DNA from: Trema orientale
Lineage: Eukaryota > Streptophyta > Magnoliopsida > Rosales > Cannabaceae
Direction: 5' to 3'
Assembly (NCBI GenBank): GCA_002914845.1
Contig: JXTC01000395.1
Coordinates: forward strand, 231,120-295,119
Length of the DNA stretch: 64,000 nucleotides
Notes under the pieces: model-generated
The model's input: the letters and a program-made list of their open reading frames with translations, nothing else
What the model was told of the DNA's origin: nothing
Database searches by the model: none
Translations under genes and position numbers: made by a program
Part shown: one piece after another, positions 10,815 through 22,996 of the stretch
Layout: each line of letters starts with the position of its first letter
Numbering within the stretch: position 1 is the first letter of the stretch

Positions 10815-13047
10815 TGTCACGACCCAAACTCCAGGCCAATAGCAAAAAGAGAATTTCACAAGTAGAAATTTAGAAGTTGTTTTTGAAAGGTTTATAAAAA
10901 AAAAATTTTAAAAGTAAAATTCCTACAGTTTTGTGATCATTATTAGACGTAGATTATTAATGAAATATATTAAAATAAACCAAGCATCATTATCAGTAGT
11001 TTCATAATCTAGCACACTAATTATATAGACTGAGTCCATGAAATGGGCCCTTAAGTATTTTATTACAAGCCAAGTCAAATAAACATAAATATTATACATA
11101 GTTACCAATTCCCAATAAGAGAACTAGCCCTTCACTACTTTACTCCCGAGTCTTTAAAATTGCACCGAGCATTACCTGAGAGGGGAAAAGTAAGGAGTGA
11201 GCATTCACATGCACAATAGGAATTCAATTTCCTTTTGGATAGATATAATATTACAAACCTATATGGTTAGTACCTTTAAATCAATTTATAAATCAAATTT
11301 ATAAATCATTGGTATTCAGAATAATCACATATTCAAAACCAAATCTAAAACCACATCATTGTACATATCATACATCAACAAGTAAATAAGTGAGTTCTCA
11401 TCCTCCCATCACGGCCATGTAAGACTTTTATAGTAAGGGTACTCAGCATCCTGACATTGTCCGTAGGCGTAAGCAAAAACCTACGCAGGATAGGTCTCTC
11501 ACCTAGGGCTGTAGCAACTTACCAATGATATAAAATACCGCAATGTTACAATAGAACTCAAGTGTGTAATCCTATAGTATGTACAACATGTAATAGTTCA
11601 CAACAACCATGCATCCAATATTTAAATCATGCTTTAAAAATCTAACTTGGCATTATTCTAGGATTTACTGTATATAGGCAGCATACCGTTGTTTACCCCA
11701 CAATCACACTGTAAAAATATGTATAAAAATCCACACAGTCTAATCCAAGTATAATCCATCACGTTTCAATAATTTCTCAAAATCATCATAATATCATGAA
11801 TTTCATAAATAAATTTTAATGCAATTAAAATTCAAAACAGATATAAAATCAGGTAATCGAATGCCTACCTCGATAGTAGTAAAACTAGGCTAATGACACT
11901 CGAAGTATCCCACGTTGATCACTCAGGTATTCGAACGACAATTTCTAGATCCCGGTAAGTCCACTTGAAAAAGTGACTTTCCTCAAATAGAAAAACAGAG
12001 GTCACCACTGAATGCATAGCACCAAAAATGAAAGATTAGAGATATACCTTGTTAAAAGTGGGTTCTGGTGCGAGATGGTCCGTGGCACACAAAACGGAGC
12101 CACTAAATTCCACTTTCTATTCCACTTCGAAACATGCTGGTATTTTATATCAAATTCATCTCTTGACCTTACTGAGTCTAAATTCGAAGTCAGATTCAGT
12201 TTCGAGGTCCCGAGCATTAATTAAGCGCAAAAATCCAAAAATTACAATAATACCAGTTTTTGGAATTATTTAGAAAAATATCATCTTTTTCTAATTAAAA
12301 TTTACCCACTTTCAGACATCGTTTTTATTTTGAATAATAGTAATTATTCATGATTTTTAATCCTCTTTCACCTCATATATTTATTTCAGATAAATAAATT
12401 ACTTAACAAAAATAATTACGTAAATATCACTTTTTAAAAAGTTGGTAAAAATGGTAAAAGTAGTATTCTCCATTTGCACCAGGTTAGCAGTAGACTTCTA
12501 ATTACTTTTGGTCGTTTTCTTTTTATCTATTTTGTGTCTGAATGAGTGATTAAAATCTTATTGGAGGTGAGTTAGGCTGTGCAACCACTTGAAAGAGGTC
12601 GGCGACAGTGAGATGAGCTTCCACGTGCCGGCGGTAACGTGATCCGAAGTCAGACGACGCTCTGGTGGCCGGAAAACCGTGACGGCAATGTGGTATTCGG
12701 TGAGCTGCTGTGGCAGTGTCCGGCGGCGAAACAGGGCAGGACTAGTGGTGTTAGCTTCGTCAAAGGCCGATCATTCACGCGGGCTGGCTCGTGGGTCTGG
12801 TGGTGGTGGTGGTGGTGTGTGTGGCAGCGACAGAGCTCGGCAGAAACTGGCTTTCCTTCTCTCTTCCAAGCCCTCTTTTGTGAGAATGAGAGATTTTAGA
12901 GGTCTTTCAATGCAAATCATTATAACTGTAGCACCTGAATTTAAAATTTAGATATTTTGAATATGTTATTCCAAAAATATTAAAATTACAACAATACTAT
13001 TGAGCTCAAAATGCCACTTTCGCCTTTAAAACTTACCAGATTTTACA
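10815..13047 (-). mobile_element. Solo-LTR-like unit (2233 bp), copy 2, inverted
   Basis: On the plus strand it begins TGTCACGACCCAAACTCC and ends CCAGATTTTACA, flanked by the perfect 5-bp target duplication ATAAT (10810-10814 and 13048-13052). It corresponds to the minus-strand reading of copy 1: its right end resembles the inverted start of copy 1, and its GC-rich block (12600-12860, with a GGT/TGG run) sits at the matching place. No protein domain is recognisable. Confidence 0.78.
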
Positions 13048-13159
13048 ATAATCGCACACAAAATTTTAGCCAATATCAATTTTTTTTTTTTTTATGATGA
13101 TCATACTATTGTATGTAATTTATTGATTTAGTGAATAATCTTGTATAAAAAAATTATTT

Positions 13160-13345
13160 AAGATATTCCCAAGCGCTCGGCTGACCATGTATCTCGTTCA
13201 GCAAATCACGATGCTCATAGTATTGCAAAGTATGCTTTCAGACTAGATGATGAGTTAATTTAGTTGGAGGGAGTTTTGTCTCCAATTATTTTTATTGTTG
13301 TGTTAGATTCTTATAATTAATAATAGAATATCTTTTTCCGTCAAA
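13160..13345 (+). pseudogene. LINE RNase H C-terminal remnant
   Basis: The plus strand reads SANHDAHSIAKYAFRLDD followed, after an in-frame TAG where Trp is expected, by LEGVLSPII. This is the typical tail of plant LINE ORF2 RNase H. An A-rich run near 13350 may be the tail. It is truncated upstream by the LTR-like unit and stops before the gap. Confidence 0.6.
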
Positions 13346-13378
13346 AAAATAAAAAGAATATCTTTTACTAAAAGAAAA

Positions 13379-13516
13379 NNNNNNNNNNNNNNNNNNNNNN
13401 NNNNNNNNNNNNNNNNNNNNNNNNNNNNNNNNNNNNNNNNNNNNNNNNNNNNNNNNNNNNNNNNNNNNNNNNNNNNNNNNNNNNNNNNNNNNNNNNNNNN
13501 NNNNNNNNNNNNNNNN
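13379..13516. other. Assembly gap (138 N)
   Basis: Run of N. The last exon of pectinesterase B would be expected at or to the left of here, but the sequence left of the gap is a LINE remnant, so the exon is either in the gap or lost. Confidence 0.99.
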
Positions 13517-13846
13517 GTAAGTAATCAACTCCCTATTGAATTATTGATAGAATATAATCAAAATATTACAGTAATTATATAACAATAAATGAGGTTCTTT
13601 TACAAAATAGATAATTTTAATAGTGTATTTTAGAAAATAAACCTTTTAAAACTCAATTACGCTAGATATGTTTGCTCGTCGAACTATCATTACAAGGAGT
13701 ATTTTGCATATTAATTTTTAAAAAGGTTCTGTTTTTTAAAACACACTATTAAAATGGTTTATTTCACCTAATTTTCCACAATTGATTTATATTAATTGCT
13801 TTTTTTATAATTTATAAATGAAAATGTATAATACCAAAGAACTTAC

Positions 13847-16800
13847 TCATGACCAACGTTTTTCCAGGCGGACCAACCCTCGGGTGTAATATTATTGTCC
13901 ATATAAGTCTTGTAAAAAAATACCCTAGAATGATTTCTGTATGCCCTTCCTAAAAACGTAGGACCTGTCCCAAATCCAATGATGCTGTTGAAACGGAATA
14001 CAAAACCGCTACTTTCTTCTGCGCTTTCTCGCCCTTGAGCTGTTATATAACCCTTATGCCTGCCGGGACCCAAAAGCCTAGTCGTCACGTTTAACTTGCA
14101 TCTCTTCCAATAAAAACAATATTAGACAACGAAAGTCAGTATTCAATAGCTATATATATGAATATCGGTATGTAACACGAGTGATGAGAGAAAAATTAGA
14201 TTTAGTGTCAAAGTCCTATGGTTGCTAGAACTCCCAATACACTCAAACCTATTAAGAAAAATTCGTTGTTAATTAATTATTAATGTTGTAACACATATTG
14301 CTATGATCTCTCTCTCTTCTTTTCTTTTTTTTTTTTTTTCAATATGGTCATCCTAAAAAAAATGGGCACATATTTTGTGAATGTATGATGCTCGGTCTGT
14401 GAGCCCCTTATTGAGTATTTATAAGAAATGCCTTTTTTTTAAAATCAATTAAAATAATGGCTAATTTTTTTTACACCTATTTAATAAATGGTCATTTTAT
14501 AATTTTATTTTGATAAATGACCTTTTTTAGTTGATCTATTTTTTATAAAGTAAATCAATTTTTTTAAAATAAATTAATTTTCAAAAAATAAATCAATATA
14601 TTTTGATATACTAAATATGAAAAACGATTATTTTTTAAATACATTTTAAAAACGGTCATTTTGTAAACTATGATCCAAAATTCCACCATTATTTATTTCG
14701 TTTTTAAGAAAACTATATCAGATGTGACAGGATTTTCATAAAAACATAAATTTCCTTAACTGTAAGAAATTTATACAATTATTTTTTGGGATAAATTTAT
14801 CTTTAGTACTGGAGAAATAACTCAAATATATTTTGGGTCTTCCACTTGCAAAATGTCCTAAACTTAGTTCCTAAATTATTTTTTGGTTTGAATTATGTGC
14901 ACGAACCTTCAAATATCACACTCTCTCTACTATCCTAGGATTTAGTTTTTGGTATCTGTTCTGAGTTTGAACAATAATCCTATTATAAACCAAGAGTTAA
15001 AAGTAATATAATAGAACATAATTCAGAGGAACACAATATAATATTAAATTAAAGATTCACGTAATAAATTGAAACAAAAACAGAGTTCATTGACCAAGTT
15101 TAAGACATTTTGGTCATGTTTGGTACACTGTATAAGGACTCTGTATTATATTAATTAAACAATACTGTGTCTCGTTATACTTTTGTACTGTATTATTTAA
15201 TACGACTTCAAAATTTAATACAATACGGAGAGTATTATCTAATACAAAATAAAAGATCTGTATTACATTGTATTACATAATTTTAACTTTAACATAGTAT
15301 TATACAATACTCACTCTCATTACTTTTTCTGTTCTTAATTTCTCTCTCATCACTTTCTCTCTTACATCACTTTATTCTTTTCAAAAATGGTATTTTTTTA
15401 AAATAAATTTTTTAAAGTGGTATTTTTCTAAATTTATATCAAAAAATGGTTTTTTGTAAATAATTTTTTTAAAAGTGGTACTTTTACAAGTGGTATTTTC
15501 CTAAATATTTTTTGAAAATGGTATTTTTCTAAGTAAATTTTTGAAAATGATATTTTTCAAAATTAACTTTTTAATACAACATGTTAATAAAAATGCAAAA
15601 CCAAACATATTACTGTAATAGAATTATACAATACAATACAATCCAATACAATACATCACAATATGGCGCACCAAACATGGCCTTTATAAGTTAATTAAGA
15701 ACCAATAGAATATGATTCTAGTTATTATTCAGGTAGTAAAAATAAGGGGCTTATAGAAATATGATCAAATTTTGGGCTTAATTTCAGTAAATGTCCCTTT
15801 GTCAAAAGTTATAGCAAAATGTCCGGTATATATGCATATATACCAAGTGTAAAATTTTATATACCAAGTATAAAAAATTATATACCCAGTGCATTTCAGA
15901 ACAGTAACTAAAATTGGTAGATCTGTGTATCTACCAAGTGTAAAAATATATCTACCTGGACATTTAGCTATAAAATTTTAAAAATGGACATCTACTTAAT
16001 CAAATTTAAAATTTTGGTCATCCACCTAAATTTCTCTAAAAATAAGATTAGTCCTTTTATTTATTTATTTTTTTCTTACCTCATAATAGGACTGGCCATC
16101 GCCAAAGATGAAGTCTAATGCACCTTCAATATAGCAATATTCAAAGTAGTGACGGCCTCTGGCATCAAACAACGTGTCTTGCACTCCAATGAAAGCGCAC
16201 GCATAAAAGCTCACTTTGTCTGCTGCAATAATAGCCGCCGGTGCCCATGTAATTCTTTTTCCCTTATCGATTGCTTTAACATGGTTATAATGATTCTGTA
16301 CAATATTAAACAAAAGAAATAATAATGATAATCAATTTTACAGCAATACTGATGATATGTACGATAATCTTGATGAGCTTTTGAAACATATGTTGTCATG
16401 ACTCATATATACAATAATTCAGTTATATTCTAAACAAATTAAAAAAAGAGAACAATTTCAAATAAAAAGGATGGAATTGTTTGTGCTTGGGAAGTAACTC
16501 AATGTATATGATAAAAGCAAAGCTTAAGTCTTGCTCTCTCCAAATAAGGAATGTTTGGTAGAGGGAAGCATCGAAAAATGGAAAGGAGAGCTCTATTATC
16601 TAGGTAAAAGGGACAAGAGAGACCACCGAGTGAGTGGCCTAGTGGTGGTCGTTGTTTCCCGGGGGCATGAGGTCCCGGGTTCGAACTAGGTGACCCCCTT
16701 CGAGGGGTCTTAAATGTGAAGGTACCTACCTGCCAGCCCATGCTCGGTCCTCTACCCCCGGGTGCCGTTACCACTAGTTGCTCGGTTGGGGTTCAGGTGA

Positions 16801-18414
16801 CTTACTCCACCGTCCGGTGGTGGCGACCCAGCCGATAGGGTCTTGGGGAACATTCTTGAGCAGGGTTGGAGCTCCTATGGTCACGCCTAGGGAGGGTTGC
16901 CATACTGGTCGCCCCCTCCTCTCCTTTTTCGTTATCAAAAAAAAAGGGACAAGAGAGAAATGACAGCACAACTTGATTTCTTGTTTGGTAGGGAGAAAAT
17001 GAGAGAAAATTTTAGTTGTACAATATATAACTAATTTACTATTTATGTGTAAAATTCTCTCCTAAGATCTCTATAATTTAGAGGAGAGATTAATATGACG
17101 GAATGCGACACCTTGTTGTATATCTGTAGGGGTTACTTACTTGATTATAGATTTCATTGATTAGTTTTTAGTTTTGTGTTACTATAAATAACTTGTGATT
17201 ATTCGGAAGATTTTGGGTTTGTATTACTATATGAGATAATGAGAACTTTGTAATTAGTCTCTCTGATTCTTTAATAATTATCTCTCCGTATTTAGGGAGG
17301 AAAAAAAATTATATATATATATATATTCACACATCACATATCAAAATGAAAGATTAATTAATTAATCTGCATGTATACTAATTTGTACAAAATTTACATA
17401 ACCTTGAATGCTATTTTGCTTGCCACAAAATTATCAGCAAACATGGTAAACGTAGGGCTTTTAATGATACTGCCACTGTCTCCCCAAGAAATAATCGTCT
17501 TTCTGCTACTTTCTCCTTCAAGAAAGATGTATTGTTTCTCTTTTTCGATCACTACTTTTTCACTGCAACCATAATAAAAAAGAAATTGAGCATATATTAA
17601 ATATAATAATCATAGTACTACTAATGAATAGAGAGAGAAAAAATTCTTGCTCTAGCCGGTATAAAAAATAAACCACATTTAAAATAATCTAATATTCCTC
17701 ACTTAACAATATATTAGTATATTATACTTTATCGTGCATATAAAATAAGCTAACATAATGAATTGTTAGCTTATTATAAATTGATTACATATTAAATAAT
17801 TAAAAAAATAAAATTACTAATACATGATTAATTATAACCAAAAAGGTCACCGCCACAAAAATAAATTACATTTAAAAGAAAAACAAATTTTAGATAAAAG
17901 AAAATGAAATCTGTGAAAATTATTCATATGGCCGAAAAAAAATATACGTCCACATTACGTTGTTAATGTATTTTTGTTAAATACGTAATTCGACTGTATA
18001 CTGTATAATTCAAATATATATATATATATAAAATATTATATGTAATGTTTTTAATCATAGGCTTACCTTTAGAGGAAAAAAAAAAAAAACAATTCAATGC
18101 ATGCGAAAGATCTAATATTTATTATTTCTTACGTACAAGTACAAACCGGCCTTAACATGGATACGAACCCAAAATGAGTTATTTTTTGGTATGGAATCAA
18201 TAGCCTTCTGCACAGTAGTGAAATTTCCTCGGCCTGACTTGTCAACCCTGATGGTCTTTGAAAAATTAGGATAAGCTCCTAATTCACTATATTTTGTTGC
18301 ATCACTTTTATTAATATAGGGAGAAGCTGAAGTAGTAGTACTCAAGAAAAGGATGAGATTAACTATGGAGGAAGACAGAATAATTGTGAAGTAGTAATAG
18401 TTAGGAAATTGCAT
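13847..18414 (-). CDS. Pectinesterase B, last exon missing
   Basis: Pectin methylesterase paralog without a PRO domain. Exons found: 18414-18137, 17562-17403, 16295-16080, 14094-13847 (278, 160, 216 and 248 nt; exons 2 and 4 match gene A exactly in length and all phases agree). Exon 1 encodes a signal peptide and VDKSGRGNFTTVQKAIDSI. Exon 3 has GVQDTLFD and DFIFG, but WAPAA where QAVAA is expected, so the motif II Gln is Trp. Exon 4 has ITAQGR and FLGRAY. Exon 4 ends in a good GTAAGT donor, but no exon 5 (163 nt in A, C and D) is visible; it would lie in or beyond the N gap. In exon 1 the usual TACAC/GTAAG donor is replaced by TACTT/GTACGT, the only choice that keeps frame. Introns 2 and 3 are enlarged by a SINE and a MITE. 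The gene may be a pseudogene, or broken only by the assembly. Confidence 0.85.
15112..15682. mobile_element. MITE in intron 3 of pectinesterase B
   Basis: 571 bp with inverted ends: left GGTCATGTTTGGTACACTGT, right CGCACCAAACATGGCC, flanked by TTT on each side. Interior rich in AATACAATAC-type motifs and CT tracts, with no coding frame. The superfamily is uncertain. Confidence 0.6.
16623..16941 (+). mobile_element. tRNA-derived SINE in intron 2 of pectinesterase B
   Basis: A GC-rich island of about 320 bp in AT-rich intron DNA. It has a polymerase III A box (TGGCCTAGTGG, 16635-16645) and B box (GGTTCGAACTA, 16678-16688) about 33 bp apart, and ends in CGTTATCAAAAAAAAA. A 17-bp target duplication, AAAAGGGACAAGAGAGA, flanks it (16606-16622 and 16942-16958), as expected for insertion by LINE machinery. 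It is antisense to the PME gene. Confidence 0.9.
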
Positions 18415-18660
18415 CCTGNGTTATTTTTTGGTATGGAATCAATAGCCTTCTGCACAGTAGTGAAATTTCCTCGGCCTGACTTGTCAACCCTGATGGTCTT
18501 TGAAAAATTAGGATAAGCTCCTAATTCACTATATTTTGTTGCATCACTATTATTAATATAGGGAGAAGCTGAAGTAGTAGTACTCAAGAAAAGGATGAGA
18601 TTAACTATGGAGGAAGACAGAATAAATGTGAAGTAGTAATAGTTAAGAAATTGCATCCTG
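18178..18660. repeat. 242-bp duplication across a single N (exon 1 of pectinesterase B)
   Basis: 18178-18418 and 18420-18660 are the same sequence with a handful of substitutions, joined by one N at 18419. Each copy carries the start codon and most of exon 1; only the left copy runs on into the donor and intron. The single N and allele-like divergence suggest two haplotypes joined by scaffolding rather than a biological duplication. Confidence 0.85.
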
Positions 18661-19929
18661 GGATTTATTTAAATTTCAAGGTATGTTGGATATTAATGTA
18701 CGCATATAATATTATAAATAGATAACGAATTTTTCGAAAGAAAAATTTGATGAAAAAGAGGAATTGGGTTGCCTGGTAATATTGATTCAAGAAAGATGAA
18801 CAAATTATGTATTTACGTAAACCAGCTGTTCTAATAAAATATGAAATATTGTTCAATGGTAAAAGAAGTAAAAGGACATGGCAGAATCTACTCTCTTATT
18901 TAATAATATCTCCACAATTAATTTGATTTTCTTCAACAAATCTCCACTGTCCAGGGTTTCCTTATTAAGAATATTTGCATAATTGCATTAATTATTCAAA
19001 TGTTGGAATAGATTATCTCTATAAAGAGAACATATTTCAAAGTAATCTTTATTTATTTATTGGTAATTGTATATTAAATTAGGAGTAATACTTGGAACAA
19101 TAAAAAACTACACCAAAATCTTACACTATATCATGTGATATTCATTTCTAACCACTGAATTTTAAATAGAATATTTTGGTGTCCATCTTTACTTTTAAAT
19201 CAAATATGGATTTCATGATTTACTACCTTTATATTATTTAAAAAAAAAAAAAACAGAAGCATAAAAAAGCTCTCTTTTATATAAATATCAATTATTCATT
19301 TATAGAACCCGAATGACTTATATGCTAAAAATCCTATAGTTGCTCTTAACTTTCTATCCTTCCTTTCTAGTTTTATTTATTTATAAAACCCTCACATATA
19401 TAAAAAATATATGCTCTCACAGATAGAGATATAGACGTTTTCTCCCACCTAATTCTAAATCTATTTAGATTTGTTGATTTTCCTGTATGTTTTGTTGTTT
19501 TCTTCTAGATTTGATAATTTTGATCATAAGATCCAAATATGGAAAGTTTTATGGAGTCCAAAATCGATATTTATGAAATATTCATTTTCACATCAGTAGA
19601 CAAATCAACTTATTATTTATGAAAAAACTTATTGGTGGATAATATTTTGAAATAGTGAAAGATGTATCTATAGTACTGGAGCTCTAAGATATTCTTCTTA
19701 TGAAATTGTCTGTACATTATNATGCTACTATTATTTAATAGATTTTTCCATTAATCTATTTAAGTAGCATGTACTCTATCCTGTCCAGTTCAGGAAAGTG
19801 TCACCACAAACGTTTAACTGACGAAGAATATTCCACAGTTTTGGTAGATGATTCAGTCATCCATTAATAATGCTGCCCTTTAATATTTGATAATACTGTT
19901 ATATATCAAAAAGATATTTCTTTTAAAAG
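18661..19929. other. Upstream region of pectinesterase B and intergenic DNA
   Basis: AT-rich, with a TATA-like ATTATAAATAG stretch near 18711-18721 that could be the promoter of gene B. A single N at 19721 has no obvious duplicated flank. No gene was seen. Confidence 0.45.
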
Positions 19930-20735
19930 CTGGTGTTTCGAATGACGGGATACAGAGATCGTGGTGAGGGTTTATGTGGAATCTGAATATAACTAACAAG
20001 GTAAAGATTTTTATCTGGAGGCTTTATCATGATATTCTTCCAACCATGTTTAATTAATCTCCATAGAAGACATCTCTCTATTTCCTCCGTTTTTGCCATA
20101 ATGGACTAGACTCATCTCTTCCTGCATTAGTTTACAGTGACCATGCGTTATGGCTGTTTGGGAAGAGAGTTGCTACTGGGTTCCGAAGTCCATGTTTTAC
20201 AGACGTGCTCTTTTTTATGCGCCAGAATCTGAGCAAGGAAGATTTTGAACTTTGGTGTGTTACTCTCTGGTGTGTTTGGTATAACAGAAACCAAAATGTT
20301 CACGAGGATAAGATGAGAGACCCAAACTCAGTTTTGGACGCTGCTTCATCTTGGTGGAATGCGTATCGAAACCATGTTTCGAGCTCTGTGTTGGGAACTA
20401 ATATTGCTAATGTCAACAACACAAATCATTGGAAACCACCGAACCCTGGAAAGCTATAGCTGAATGTAGACGCTTCTGTTACTGATCTCGGATCCCCATT
20501 TATTGGCATTGGTGCTGTAGTTTGTAACCACAATGGAGAAGTAGCTCTGTTGAGAACGCTGGCCGGTTCTTATGGGTGTTGTTTAGTTGAATGTTTGGCT
20601 CTAAGAGAAGGTCTTCAGTTTTGTTTGGCCGATCGAGAGGTTTTCCCCTTTCTCCGATGAGAGTTCTATTATGATTGATGTTAACCATTTTCTGGGTTTG
20701 TTAAGTGATGTTAGTGTTGTTACGTGTATCTGGTT
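19930..20735 (+). pseudogene. LINE ORF2 remnant (zinc-binding and RNase H part), left piece
   Basis: The plus strand reads LNITNKVKIFIWRLYHDILP, the reverse-transcriptase zinc-binding (zf-RVT) domain of plant LINEs. It continues through KEDFELWCVTLWCVWYNRN and then the start of RNase H (LNVDASVTD, GIGAVVCNHNGEV, VECLALREGLQF). Stops and frameshifts interrupt it. The frame breaks at 20735, where a Copia LTR begins, and the missing RNase H tail lies at 30430-30612. Confidence 0.75.
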
Positions 20736-22996
20736 TGTTGAAAATATCGTAATTACTTTTATTATAACAAAGAGTAATTACAATGATAGCTAAAACATAG
20801 ACACACTCTTAATAAGGGCACAATAACTTAATAACACTCACTATTTTGGACACTATTTTACAACCTCATAATTTACTTTACTCTCACCAACTCCCATTTT
20901 CTTCGCAATTCACTCGCACATTTTACGCTCTCATATATTTCATTTTCTCATATATATATATATGTAACTTCCTAGCACACATGCACACACTTTTCTTTTC
21001 TTTTCTTTTTTTTTTTTGTTTTGTTTTTTTTTCCCCATGTCATACATATTATACGGGATCCCAAGTCCCTTTATATAATAGGTAGGGTTAGTTATTTATC
21101 AATTACCTATCAATTACTAGAATTCCCTAGTATGCCAATTGTTGACTTGTACAAGTTGTATGTGAAGCGTCCGTAGGCTTCCTAATATATATTAATATAT
21201 GTATTAAATAGCTCCAGTATATATCTAATCATATAAACTCTCTTACCAATATAGGAAGATTATAAACTGCAAGTCATTCTTGAAACTTTCATAAACTTTG
21301 TTGTAGAAATTTGCAAGCGCACAAAATCATAACAAGTAATATAATAGGAAGTATCGAGTATCATCCCACGAAGACTGTTGTTTTACTAATTACTGAAATT
21401 ATGCTAACCCTAACTTTATTTGAATTAATCGACTAAAGAAAAATTAAATTAAATAAAAATTAAAAATAAACTAAAAGCAATAAAAATAAACGAGAACGAA
21501 AATTTAAAAGCGAAAAATAACACGTGATATAAATCAATGAAATTAAACTTAGGGTGTCCGATTTCACCATAACTAATCCACTCTAAAATTTCCTATCTCA
21601 TTAGCCCTAAATTATTCTCCTAGTTGATAGTCGAGATTCCCTAATTTATTCACTATCCTCTTCCAGGTTCAAGCAAAAATATCCTTAATTACCAATTCAC
21701 TATATTCCTATGTGAATTAAACTAATTAAGAATTTATTAAGATTTATGGAAACTCATATAGTGACTACACAAACCATGTAAATATATTCTTATTTTACAT
21801 TTTATGGCGTTCAATCTAATGAACTAGACACATAAATCTCCTTCCGATTTCATTATGATTAACAAATCATCTATTTAGTGGCCAATTAAATAGAAGCATT
21901 AAGAATAGAATTAAAAACTCAACCAGTAAAAATAATTCATAGACAAAATTGAAAGAAAAATATTAAAGCATCATAGTTAGGCTATATCGTAGCCCTAAAA
22001 AGAAATTTAGAACATAATTAAATTAACGAAAAAAAAAAATATTAAATGTAAACATCCTAAAAAAAATAAAATTCTAAAACTGAAAATAAAATCAAACTAG
22101 AGAAATCGCAGTTGAAGAAGCTCCACTCTACTGCTCTGTCTCCCACAGACTTTCTCTCTCTATAATTTTGTTTCTCTCTCTAGAATTGTGTATTTTTTCC
22201 TTTGTCCTGTAGTCTTTTTATAGCTGAAAAGAGAGTGTTTCCTAATTATTCACAGATTCCAATGCTTAATTCTGATTGGTTGTGTGATGTGGCAATTTTC
22301 CATTTACTCTCTTTCTCTCCCTCTTTATTTCACGTTCCTATTCAAAATCTGACAATAAACAATTATCCGGTGTGGAGGAAAACAGTAGGCTCGGCACGTA
22401 TCTCGCATATAATTGGCTGAAGAAGACCCTGACCTTGACTCGGTGATGTGGCAAAATCTGGTTGGAGAAAGACCTAGTTGTACTTGCAGTGAGAAGCACC
22501 GGATCCGACCGCACTAAAACTCCTGCGTCAGCTTCCTTGTGTGTGAGCCCCAGCTGTCCCCTATGTTACCAGCCCACTCTCCCTCTCCGCGAGTGTGCTA
22601 CACTTTCCAATCCGAACCATCAATCCACTTGATCCAACGGCTAAGCTTTAATCCAGATTTTATCTTTTTTTTTTCTCTTTTCTTCTTTTTTATCAAATCA
22701 AAATTAAATTAAATCAAAAACCTAAATCTAGTTAATATCTATCTCAAATTAACCTAACCAAATTAAATTAAAACACCTAAACCTAATAAAATAACATAAA
22801 AATAAATAAAACTAAACCTAAACCAAAATAAAATAAAACAACTTAAATTACTTAAAATCTAAAATTAAATTACTCTAGGACACACATTTTTAATTAATAA
22901 AAAAGCACAATTAACTCTATTTTTATAGAGTTATCAAGTTTCTTGATATACATATATCTCTAGAGAATTCTAGAGAGGCAATGGTGACTTCTAACA
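20736..22996 (-). repeat. 3' LTR of Copia 1, interrupted
   Basis: Matches the LTR at 29766-30429 over 20740-21299 (GTAATTACTTTTATT onward) and again over 22938-22996 (TTTCTTGATATACATATATC to TTCTAACA). The middle is a foreign insertion. Point differences to the other LTR are frequent, so the element is not young. Confidence 0.8.
21300..22936. mobile_element. Nested solo-LTR-like insertion in the Copia 1 LTR
   Basis: About 1.64 kb absent from the partner LTR. Begins near TTGTAGAAATTTGCAAGCGC and ends TAGAGTTATCA. The text CAAAATCATAACAAGTAATA and ATCGAGTATCATCCCACGAA near its start is of a kind I associate with Tat/Athila-group Gypsy LTRs. No exact target duplication was found (ACTTT versus AGTTT is the nearest), and no protein domain. 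Confidence 0.6.

Noticed and set aside
12002..12951. Frames around the GGT/TGG run
   Set aside because: They are inside the second LTR-like unit and correspond to its GC-rich block; low-complexity, no domain.
13670..13850. Search for pectinesterase B exon 5 between the gap and exon 4
   Set aside because: No AEVDC- or WEKQL-like text and no suitable acceptor were found in either frame on the minus strand.
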